Of a stretch of 64,000 nt of DNA, positions 53,241-62,000 are shown in pieces. This DNA comes from an uncultured Saprospiraceae bacterium. Its GTDB lineage: Bacteria > Bacteroidota > Bacteroidia > Chitinophagales > Saprospiraceae. The notes beneath the pieces were generated by a model. It did not search any database, had not been told where the DNA came from, and saw only the letters and a list, made by a program, of their open reading frames with translations. The position numbers and the translations under genes were made by a program. The DNA lies in the NCBI GenBank assembly GCA_937981555.1, contig CALJOK010000015.1:1-64000 (forward strand). Direction: 5' to 3'. Numbering within the stretch: position 1 is the stretch's first letter; every line of letters starts with the position of its first letter.

Positions 53241-54365
53241 TTAAAAGATAATTCGCTTAATTGCCTCTCCTAATTTTTGATTAGAAAAATCAACTTCCAA
53301 TCTTTCCTTTCGTTCCAAAACATCTTCTAGAGAAAAGGTTTTCTCAAAAACTTCCTTCAATACATTTCGAAAATCCTCCGCCGTCTCCCTTACTAGACAC
53401 AAATCTTCCAATCCCGTATTTTTCACCATAAAATCATTTACTACACAGAATCGACCTTTGAAGAGTGCGTTCAACAACTTCAATTTCATGCCTGCTGACT
53501 GAAATGATAACAATACATTTACATGAGCATTTTTTACTAGACTTTCCATCTCTTCATTGGAGACATTTGCTTTTAAGGTAGCGTTTTTAGTTTTTTCGAT
53601 TATTGACTTTAACTTATTCGACGGATTCAATCCAGCTATAATCAATTGATAATCAACACCTTGCATTATTTTTTCTAATAAAAAAATTGCCGCTTGCTCG
53701 TTATCTTTTACACTCAAATCTCCATGAAACAAAATATACTTCCCACTCCCCTCCTCTATTTCTACTTTTTCATTCGGATGAAATGCTGGAATATAGTGAG
53801 TAAAAACTTCAGCGTATTTTTCTTTAAAATAAACTTCATCCATTTTTGAAATTGCTAAAACCCCGTCAACATTTTTTATTTTATTTTCAAATAAGCGAAG
53901 TTTCTCGCTTTCTAATTTAAAGTAAGTCTTCTTTAAAATATTACTTTCCACTTTTGCCAAATGTCCATAATATTGCCACTCCACATTATGCATGCGGATA
54001 TATTTTTTTCGCTTCGCTAAATCTGGATGATTCAAAAAATAACAGGTGTGTAAACCTTCAAAAAGAATTGGGTAATTGTCTTTTTTAAGATTCTGTAACA
54101 AAGTTTTTACATTTCTAGTTTTAACAATAAATGGAAACTGGGAAAATTGTTTTGACAGATTAGTCGAACGATGATAGTAGTAAACTTGAGTGCAATATTT
54201 TTCTAGTTCAGGAGCTTTGTCTCGACCATATTCGAAGGCGTGAAGGATAATATCGACACCTTGTTTTTGGAGTGCTTTGATTTTATAAAAAACGTCGATG
54301 ACTCCTCCGTAATTGGCAGGGAATGGAATGTTGAAGGAGATGATATGGAGGGTTGGAGTTTTCAA
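53241..54365 (-). CDS. Glycosyltransferase of the GT-B fold (GT4-like)
   Basis: 374 residues with no membrane segment. The N-terminal Rossmann half has SFNIPFPANYGGVIDVFYKI, where the GG loop normally contacts the sugar nucleotide. The C-terminal half has KYILFHGDLSVKDN, YQLIIAGLNPSN and SFQSAGMKLKLLNALFKGRFCVVND, matching the donor-binding region of GT4 enzymes, although the usual E-x7-E is weak. It probably adds a sugar in a surface polysaccharide or glycolipid pathway; the substrate is unknown. It is convergent with the ExbD-like gene (3-base gap, no room for a terminator) and 87 bases downstream of topA. Confidence 0.85.
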   Translation of the reverse strand: MKTPTLHIISFNIPFPANYGGVIDVFYKIKALQKQGVDIILHAFEYGRDKAPELEKYCTQVYYYHRSTNLSKQFSQFPFIVKTRNVKTLLQNLKKDNYPILFEGLHTCYFLNHPDLAKRKKYIRMHNVEWQYYGHLAKVESNILKKTYFKLESEKLRLFENKIKNVDGVLAISKMDEVYFKEKYAEVFTHYIPAFHPNEKVEIEEGSGKYILFHGDLSVKDNEQAAIFLLEKIMQGVDYQLIIAGLNPSNKLKSIIEKTKNATLKANVSNEEMESLVKNAHVNVLLSFQSAGMKLKLLNALFKGRFCVVNDFMVKNTGLEDLCLVRETAEDFRNVLKEVFEKTFSLEDVLERKERLEVDFSNQKLGEAIKRIIF

Positions 54366-54397
54366 TTTTAGATGGTTGGTAAAATTGAATATTGTTA

Positions 54398-54435
54398 GGT
54401 ATCGGATCCCTTGAAGAGATTCGATACCTTTTTTT
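54398..54435. terminator. Hairpin between topA and the glycosyltransferase gene
   Basis: GGTATCGGAT / ATTCGATACC (54398-54407 and 54419-54428), followed by seven T on the plus strand and preceded by a weaker U-poor tract on the minus strand. It can end readthrough from the left and may weakly attenuate topA transcripts entering the glycosyltransferase gene. Confidence 0.6.
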
Positions 54436-54452
54436 ATCGTTTTAATGAAAAC

Positions 54453-57041
54453 TTATTTCGTTGCTTCCTTTTTCTTCTTAGCAGCCGCTTTCTTTTTCGG
54501 AGCTGCTTTTTTCCTTACCTTCTTTTTGAAGGCATCTGGAATTTGAGCAACAATAATTTCTTTCACATACTCTAACGTAAATTCAGCTGCTTCCTCTGGA
54601 GTCACTCGAGTACCATCTTCTTTTTTCGCAATCTTAACTTGCTTCTTTTTGAATTTGATGATTGGCCCCCAACGTGCATTTTGGACAGAGATTTTTTCAT
54701 CATCCCATCGTTGGATGTATCGGTTGGCTTCTTTGACTAATTTTGCTTCAATCAATTCTGCCGCTTCTTCCGCAGATAAATTATCTGGATCAAATCGTCT
54801 TGGAATATTTACGAAGTATTCATCATATTTCAAGAACGGTCCGAATCTTCCTTTGCCTTGTGTATAAGGAATACCTTTGTAAGTTCCAACTGGAGCGTCT
54901 GCTTTTTTCTTTTCTTCAATCAATTCATGCGCACGTTCAACTGGCAATGTCAAAGCATCTTCCTCTCTTGGAATTGAAATAAATGCTTCTCCCCATTTTA
55001 CATATGGCCCAAATCTTCCTGCTCCAATGATAACATCCTTATCTTCATACTGCCCTAATTCTCTAGGTAATTTGAATAGCTCTACTGCTTCTTCAAAAGT
55101 AACTGACTCTAAAGAAAGTCCACCTCGAAGGTTAGCGTACTTTGGTTTTTCATCTTCTTCCAATTCATCGGGTGCTCCAATTTGAGCAACTGGCCCAAAA
55201 CGAGACATACGCACTAAAAGTGTTTTTCCAGAAACAGGATCTTTTCCTAAAATTCGTTCTCCTGTAGCTCGCTCTGCATTCTCTAAAGTGTCTTCAACAA
55301 TTGCATGGAATGGGTGATAGAACTCTCCCAACATTTCTGTCCAGTTTCTATCCCCTGCTGCAATGACATCAAATCGTCCTTCGATCTCTGCCGTAAAACT
55401 ATAATTCATCACATCTTTAAAATGCTTATCCAAAAAGTCAATTACTAAAAGTCCCAAATCTGTTGCCACTAATCGCCCTTTGTTTGAACCTGTGTTTTCA
55501 GTTTGAACTTGCTTTTTGACTTCCCCATTTTTCAATGTCAAAACATTATAATTACGAGGATTACCTTCGCTGTCACCTTTTATTACATAACCTCTTGTAG
55601 GTTCCATAATTCTACTAATCGTCGGTGCATAAGTTGACGGACGACCGATCCCAAGCTCTTCTAATTTTTTCACTAAACCTGCTTCCGTAAATCTTGCAGG
55701 GGGTCGAGTGAACCTTTCCGTTGCACCCATTTCGTTCAAAGCCAATTCTTGACCTAAAGTCAATGGAGGCAAAATTCCTTTTGCATCTTCATCATCTTCT
55801 TCGTCATCATCTTTTGCAGCAAGATAAACTTTAAGAAATCCATCAAAAATCAAGACTTCTCCTTTCGCTTTAAATGTAGCGTCGCCGATAGTGGAGATAC
55901 CAATATCAACTGTTGTTTTTTCTAATTCAGCTTCCGTCATTTGCGAAGCAACGGTTCTTTTCCAAATTAAGTCATACAATTTTTGTTGATCGTGATCATT
56001 AGTTACCACTCTTTTATCTGCATAAGAAGGACGAATGGCTTCGTGAGCTTCTTGTGCATTTGACTTTTTATTTTTGTATTGTCGGGTACTGAGATAATTA
56101 GCTCCGTAATCTTTAGTGATGACATCTGCAATGTTTTTCAATGCAGTCTCACTCAAGGTTACACTATCTGTTCTCATATATGTAATAAAACCTTGCTCAT
56201 ACAATCGTTGTGCATTCGTCATGGTTCTTTTTACAGAAAAGCCTAATTTCCGACTAGCTTCCTGTTGTAAAGTTGAGGTAGTAAACGGAGCAGTTGGTTT
56301 CCGTTTTGTAGGACGGACAGCAATATTTGTAATGGAAAATGTTGCTGCTTTACATTTTTCTAAAAATGCTTGAGCATCACCTTCAGTATCATATCGGGCT
56401 GGCAACTCAGCTTTGAGTTCCACCATTCTGCCCTTTTCATTTTGCACATCAAAAATGGCAGCTACTTTATAAAAAGGAGTTGATTCAAATCCTTTGATTT
56501 CTCTTTCTCGTTCGGTGATTAATTTTAAAGCAACCGATTGAACTCGACCTGCAGACAATTTTCCTTTCACTTTTTTCCAAAGCAAACTAGATAATTCAAA
56601 TCCGACTAATCGATCTAAAATCCGGCGAGCTTGCTGTGCATCTACCAAATGTAAATCTACTGTACGAGGTGCTTGAATGGCTTTTTGAATAGCAGATTTT
56701 GTAATTTCTCTAAAGGCAATTCGTTTGGTCGTTTTTGGATCCAAACCTAAAACTTCGCACAAGTGCCAAGAAATAGCTTCTCCTTCTCGATCCTCATCCG
56801 TCGCGAGCCATACCTCGTCTACCTTCTTCACAGACGCTTTAAGATCGTTAACAACTTTAGTTTTGTCAGGGGAAACTTCATAACTAGGATTAAAGTTATT
56901 TTCAATATCCACGCCTTTATCACCTTTTGCCAAATCTCGTATGTGTCCCATACTTGACTTAACGGTAAAGTCTTCCCCTAGAATTTTTTCTATAGTTTTT
57001 GCCTTAGCCGGGGACTCCACGATTACCAAATTCTTAGCCAT
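54453..57041 (-). CDS. topA: DNA topoisomerase I (type IA)
   Basis: Relaxes negatively supercoiled DNA. 862 residues. The toprim domain begins KNLVIVESPAKAKTIEKILG (catalytic Glu9) and contains the acidic motif TDEDREGEAISWHL. The active-site tyrosine is Y288 in FITYMRTDS. SAGRVQSVALKLI and GLGRPSTYAPTISRI-like blocks (LGIGRPSTYAPTISRIM) complete the core. There are no zinc fingers: the C-terminus carries repeats of the type RFGPYVKWGEAFISIP and RFGPFLKYDEYFVNIP (topoisomerase C-terminal repeats) and a Lys/Ala-rich DNA-binding tail (KKKVRKKAAPKKKAAAKKKK). Monocistronic or leading into the glycosyltransferase gene. Confidence 0.97.
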   Translation of the reverse strand: MAKNLVIVESPAKAKTIEKILGEDFTVKSSMGHIRDLAKGDKGVDIENNFNPSYEVSPDKTKVVNDLKASVKKVDEVWLATDEDREGEAISWHLCEVLGLDPKTTKRIAFREITKSAIQKAIQAPRTVDLHLVDAQQARRILDRLVGFELSSLLWKKVKGKLSAGRVQSVALKLITEREREIKGFESTPFYKVAAIFDVQNEKGRMVELKAELPARYDTEGDAQAFLEKCKAATFSITNIAVRPTKRKPTAPFTTSTLQQEASRKLGFSVKRTMTNAQRLYEQGFITYMRTDSVTLSETALKNIADVITKDYGANYLSTRQYKNKKSNAQEAHEAIRPSYADKRVVTNDHDQQKLYDLIWKRTVASQMTEAELEKTTVDIGISTIGDATFKAKGEVLIFDGFLKVYLAAKDDDEEDDEDAKGILPPLTLGQELALNEMGATERFTRPPARFTEAGLVKKLEELGIGRPSTYAPTISRIMEPTRGYVIKGDSEGNPRNYNVLTLKNGEVKKQVQTENTGSNKGRLVATDLGLLVIDFLDKHFKDVMNYSFTAEIEGRFDVIAAGDRNWTEMLGEFYHPFHAIVEDTLENAERATGERILGKDPVSGKTLLVRMSRFGPVAQIGAPDELEEDEKPKYANLRGGLSLESVTFEEAVELFKLPRELGQYEDKDVIIGAGRFGPYVKWGEAFISIPREEDALTLPVERAHELIEEKKKADAPVGTYKGIPYTQGKGRFGPFLKYDEYFVNIPRRFDPDNLSAEEAAELIEAKLVKEANRYIQRWDDEKISVQNARWGPIIKFKKKQVKIAKKEDGTRVTPEEAAEFTLEYVKEIIVAQIPDAFKKKVRKKAAPKKKAAAKKKKEATK

Positions 57042-57331
57042 TGTTGAATTGATTTTTGATCAGTATTCTTTAAAAAATTAGTTTTCTGAAAAATTGAACT
57101 CATTGTGATACTTGAAAAACAAGAGTTAAGTTTCATTAAAAAAATTAAAGCATCACATTTGGAAGCCTTAATTCTATTGATTTTTTTCGTTTTAAATACC
57201 CCATGTACACCTATTATATTGTACTCGCTTTTCATCTTTCAGAGTGCAAATGTATAAATTTTAAAATAAAGTGATAAGAAGATTGTTTCTTTCTAAATTA
57301 TTTTTTTGAAAAACTAAGTTGAATAAGACAT
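57042..57331. other. Intergenic region upstream of topA
   Basis: No gene or hairpin that I can support. It should hold the topA promoter on the minus strand; I cannot assign the elements with confidence. Confidence 0.5.
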
Positions 57332-57371
57332 AAAAAAGGCGTTAGTATTTATTGTACTAACGCCTTTTTTT
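57332..57371. terminator. Bidirectional intrinsic terminator
   Basis: A perfect 10-bp stem GGCGTTAGTA / TACTAACGCC (57338-57347 and 57355-57364), a 7-nt loop, six A before it and seven T after it. It ends the DUF6794 gene on the minus strand. Confidence 0.93.
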
Positions 57372-57377
57372 GAATGA

Positions 57378-57911
57378 CTAACTTTTTCTTTTCCTCTTAA
57401 AAGTCTCTAGCACTTTGCCTTTCTTCAACTTCTCTTTCTTAGCTTCTTCTTTTTTCTTTTTAAAATCTTCCATGTATCCTTTCACATCCAATTTCTTTTT
57501 ATTCAAATATCGATGATACATTAATATAGTGAACGAAGCCATTTCCTCTGGATGATAAATTCCAACACTTTTGACATAATGAGAATATCGTGAACCTGAA
57601 TACAAACTCCAATTATGTGTGATCCATCTGCCGAAACTAAAATGTAATTTTTTTACCGCTTCGGTTTCATTCATGCTTTTGAATTTTGTTTGACTACTTT
57701 TATCAATCAAAATATTGAGTTGGATAAATGCATCAGCCAAATCTTTTGGAATATAAACGCCATGCAATCGTTCCTTTTTGATATTTTGCTGATATTTTTT
57801 TTCAAACTCATCTTCAGTCGAAGGCGGTTTCGGATCTTTGTCTTGCGCTTGAATCAACAAAGGAGAAATGAGAAATAAGGTAAGGAGAGAAAAAAAAGAT
57901 AATGATTTCAT
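57378..57911 (-). CDS. Secreted DUF6794-type protein
   Basis: 177 residues. A signal peptide ending PLLIQAQ. The body has the DUF6794 pattern: PSTEDEFEKKYQ-like start, IPKDLADAFIQLNILIDKSS, then HFSFGRWITHNWSLYSGSRY, GIYHPEEMASFTILMYHRYLN. The Trp and His residues and HPEEM are the strongest matches. The molecular role of the family is unknown. The last 35 residues are almost all Lys/Glu and probably disordered. It carries its own terminator. Confidence 0.8.
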   Translation of the reverse strand: MKSLSFFSLLTLFLISPLLIQAQDKDPKPPSTEDEFEKKYQQNIKKERLHGVYIPKDLADAFIQLNILIDKSSQTKFKSMNETEAVKKLHFSFGRWITHNWSLYSGSRYSHYVKSVGIYHPEEMASFTILMYHRYLNKKKLDVKGYMEDFKKKKEEAKKEKLKKGKVLETFKRKRKS

Positions 57912-58117
57912 GTATTTATTTTAATGTGTATTGATGATGTTTTTAGGCGTGATAAGTGTTTATTATGTGAGGATATGATTTATATTTTGTGTTTTTCATA
58001 AAACAATAACGACTCTATTCTCTTAGCACTTATTACAATTTTGTAAACATAACTCAAAACGAATATAAAGGTACAGAAATTTCTAAGTGACTTAAAAAAA
58101 TTAATATTTCAAACATT

Positions 58118-58399
58118 ATGCAAAAGATTAGACCGATCGAAATATTCTTAATTGAGTTTATCCTATTTTCATTGTTATGGTTATGGGATGATTATATCGC
58201 TTCGATGTTGACAATCGTTTTTTCATTTATCTTCTTTTTTATTTTAGTTATTTCATTAATGGTAGAGTTAGTTGAGCGATCAAAGGTACCTAGGTGGTAT
58301 TTTATATTTATGGCAGTATCCATTTTTGCTCCAATTATGGCAGCTTTTGTTTTTATCTATTTTATGGGAGCTGACTTTGAATGGTTGAGCTTACCGTAA
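58118..58399 (+). CDS. Small three-helix membrane protein of unknown function
   Basis: 93 residues with hydrophobic segments at about 8-22 (EIFLIEFILFSLLWLW), 29-51 (MLTIVFSFIFFFILVISLMVEL) and 62-84 (FIFMAVSIFAPIMAAFVFIYFMG). The VERSKVPR between the second and third is basic. No family recognised. No clear terminator follows; an AT-rich gap starts at 58400. Confidence 0.7.
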   Translation: MQKIRPIEIFLIEFILFSLLWLWDDYIASMLTIVFSFIFFFILVISLMVELVERSKVPRWYFIFMAVSIFAPIMAAFVFIYFMGADFEWLSLP

Positions 58400-58700
58400 A
58401 TTTATCACAGACCAATTATAACTTTCCTTAAAATATAGGATTTTAAAAAATAATTTCCATTTAAAACCCTGTCACTAATTATAAAAAAATCATTTAAACC
58501 ATAGCTTTCTTTATCCTTTTTGGACGATTTATTGATCTGTGATATAGAATATTAGATCAATAAATAAAATTTTACATTTTTTTATTTTCAATAAATCAAT
58601 ACTTAATATATGTTAGACATTGACAATCATAACACTTACAAAGGAAATGGAATCACATGATCATAAATCTTAATTTTTGACAAAGAAAAAAAAAGCCAAA
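58400..58700. other. AT-rich gap without a recognisable gene
   Basis: Very AT-rich, with several short inverted words, but no convincing terminator, RNA or reading frame. Confidence 0.5.
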
Positions 58701-58704
58701 ATAA

Positions 58705-58735
58705 TTGACACAGATGCGGAAGGGTCGTATTTTTA
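58705..58735 (+). promoter_or_regulatory. Candidate promoter of the SdrD-repeat gene
   Basis: TTG at 58705-58707 and TATTTTTA at 58728-58735 with a 20-base spacer, compatible with a -33 TTG and a degenerate -7 element. A start near 58742 would give a leader of about 325 bases before the ATG at 59069. Confidence 0.35.
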
Positions 58736-58739
58736 CATC

Positions 58740-59068
58740 ATAATTACTAACACACACCAACACACACCAACACACGCCCTCAATTCAAAGCAAAAAACAA
58801 ACACTTACCTAATTTTATTCTCTTCCAATAGAGACAAATAAGCAAACTCTTCAAAAAACAAACATCTACTATTTTTATAAAACACTTTAATCCTCCTGTT
58901 TTCTCAAAAAACACACGAAGGTTAAAACACTACCTCTTTTAGAATTCAAAAAAACAAACCTAGAACAACACTAAAATATTCCTCCCTTATTTTCCTCCCA
59001 CAAAAAAATATTCCTCCCGAGCAATAACATTTTTTACCTAAAATTTTTATGTACCAAAACTAGTAATC
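58740..59068 (+). promoter_or_regulatory. Long G-poor 5' leader of the SdrD-repeat gene
   Basis: The plus strand has very few G over about 330 bases. It opens with a CACACACCAA repeat (two full units and part of a third, 58751-58778) and carries three TTCCTCCC words (about 58979, 58992 and 59010). Such sequence is almost unable to fold, so an unstructured leader that is bound by a protein or a G-rich small RNA is possible. No start codon with a good frame is seen before 59069. Confidence 0.45.
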
Positions 59069-62000
59069 ATGAACAGAATTTTACAAACCCAAACAACTAC
59101 TACTGCTATTTTGCAGAAAAAAACATTAATCAATTTCGGAATATTAGCTTCTTTAATGTTAGTATTTATGCTTTCAGCTACTACTTCATTTGCAACTTGC
59201 TATGGAAATGTAACTAACGGTGGAGAAATTGGCTCAGACCAAACTATCTGCGCTGGAGAAAGTGCAACATTAACCAATGAAGCATCTCCTACTGGAGGAG
59301 TTGGAACCTTAGAATACATGTGGTTAAGTAATACGGTAGAACCGAGTTTTACTGGATCAACTGGCTATCCTACAAGTTATGCTACCTTTAATACAGGTGA
59401 TTTAACAGAAACTACTTGGTTCCGAAGATGCTCAAGAAGAGATGGATGTAGTAGCTGGGATTATGGCGAATCTAACTGGATAAAAATTACAGTTGGAAAT
59501 GCTGTGCTTGAACATGTAGATGGTGTAAACGAAACTGCATGTGATGCAAATGATGGAAAAATCATTACAGATCCATTTATCAATCAAGGAACTGCATTGC
59601 CATATTCAGTAGAGTATACCTATGATGGACAAGTTTATTCTGATGGACCTTATGCAACTAATGAAGATCATTACATTACTGGATTAGCTCCAGGTGTTTA
59701 CTCAAACATTACTGTTACAGATGCAAATGGTTGTTCAAGTGTTTGGGGAAATGATATTACTATTGCAGAATTTACGACAGGATGTACACCTCCTACAGTT
59801 GTAAATACATGTGAACTTTTAAATCATGGTCCATCTAATACTAACTCAAATCAGACAAGATTACTTTGGTTAAATATTGACGGTCAAGGAGTAAAAGAAT
59901 ACTCTTTAATTGAAGCTTCATCAGTAATAGATTACTCTGATGGTTCTTCTGTCATTACAGGTTACGCAGAGCAAGTAGACAATACTTGTAACAAATGGTC
60001 ATATAGTATTAGGTTAATTAATAAAAGAACGTGGGCTCAATGGTCTGCTCTTGGTCGTTCATATAAATCAGGAGGAACAGGAGATCACACGACTTGGGAT
60101 TACTACGAATTAGATAATTACAACAGTACTTTTACAGGAATCAATTGTTTAGAAGGAAAGACATTAAATCTTACTCATAACCCAAGTAGTTATGAATTTG
60201 GTTTCCAAGTTGGAAATGGGGCAAATGACATGGATGGAGATTATGGATTTTCTGGATGGTATGCTTTCACAGGAAGCTTTACAGGACATGGTGACTTTAA
60301 CGGAGATTTGGCTAATTGTGCCGCACCTACTTCACCTTCTATTGTAAAAACATGTAATCTTTTGGATCATGGATTGGGTACTTTTAATACTACCGAAGAA
60401 AGATTAATTTACTTTAATGTAGATGGTGATATCAAAGAATATTCAGTAGCTGGAACTTCAACTATTGTAGAATATTCTGATGGTTCTGCTGTAATTACAG
60501 GAACAGCTGAGCAAGTTGACAATACTTGTAACAAATGGGAATATAGTGTTAGATTAATCAATAAAAGAACTTGGGCTCAATGGTCTGCTCTTGATCGTTC
60601 TTACAAAGCAGGAGGAACTGGAGACCACACTACTTGGGATTATTATGAACTAGATAATTACAACAGTACATTTACAGGTGTTGATTGCTTATCTGGAGAA
60701 TTAGTAAACCTCACACATAATCCAGGCGATTATGAGTTTGGATTTCAAGTTGGAAATGGTGCTAATGATAAAGATGCGGATTTTGGTCTTTCTGGATGGT
60801 TCAGCTTCACAGGAAGTTATACTGGAAATGGTGATTTTAATGGAGATGTAGATTGTGGGTCTTCTAATACATGTACTGGAATCATTGATGGAATCATTTT
60901 AACAAATGGTTCTGAATCAGTAACACTTCAAGATGGTGGTACTTACCAACTTTGTGACTTACCTTCTAATAATTATTTAGAAGCTGTTGTTTCTGGTAAT
61001 CATGAATCTTTCTTCTTTAATGTAAATGGTGATACTAGAAATGAAAATGTGGTAGCTTATAATTACCCTTCGGTTTCTAATGGTAATACTTGGGATCCTC
61101 AAGTTGGTGCTTATACAATCAACGGTACACTTTACCCAGAAAATAATTCTGATGGGCTAGCATGTGATCAAGTTACTTTAAACATTAACATTGTAGATTG
61201 TTTGCCTGTATGCACTAAATATAGAGTTACAGATTCTGATCCTGAATGTAGCTCTGCATTTAATGGAGCTGGAACTGGAGTCTTTTTTAGAAGAGACTGT
61301 GGAGAAACATTTGAAACGTGGAAAGCTGGGAGTGACTTGATTTTAGAAGAATTAGGAAATGGTAATGCAACCCTTTCTGGTTCTATTTACAATGGAAATA
61401 CTATTGGTCAGGTTAATCTTAATTTAGAAGGCTATAGTTCAACTGGACAAAACTGGACAAACCAATGCTATAATGATAACATGACTACAGAATACTTTTA
61501 CACAGGATTTAATGGAACAGTTACAATCGGTTCTGATATTTATACTTTGATTCAAAAAAATGGAGTAGATGTCGTTTTAGGATTAGGGGCTAATAATCAA
61601 AGTGATAATCAATTTGGATTTGGAGCTTGGTTTGATGGTACGTGGGGTAATTGTATAGAAGCTTTTGGAAAACTTACACCAATCCTACCGGGAGAAACTT
61701 GTGATGATAGTAATCCAATTACTGACAATGATGTTATTCTCACTGATGGCTGTACTTGCGAAGGTACTACTACTAGTATTGGAGACTTTGTTTTCAATGA
61801 TCTTAATGGAAATGGTATTCAAGAAACGGGAGAATTCGGTTTACCTGGTGTAACTGTTATGTTACTAGATGAAGATGGAAACATGGTTGACCAAGTTCAA
61901 ACTGATGCTGATGGAAAATACATATTTACAAATATTGCTACTGGACAATATAAAGTCAAATTCCCAGCTACTGGTTCTGCTGCTGATTTGACTTACATCT

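Noticed and set aside
57023-57235. Small minus-strand frame upstream of topA
   Set aside because: It overlaps the topA start in another frame and shows no protein pattern.
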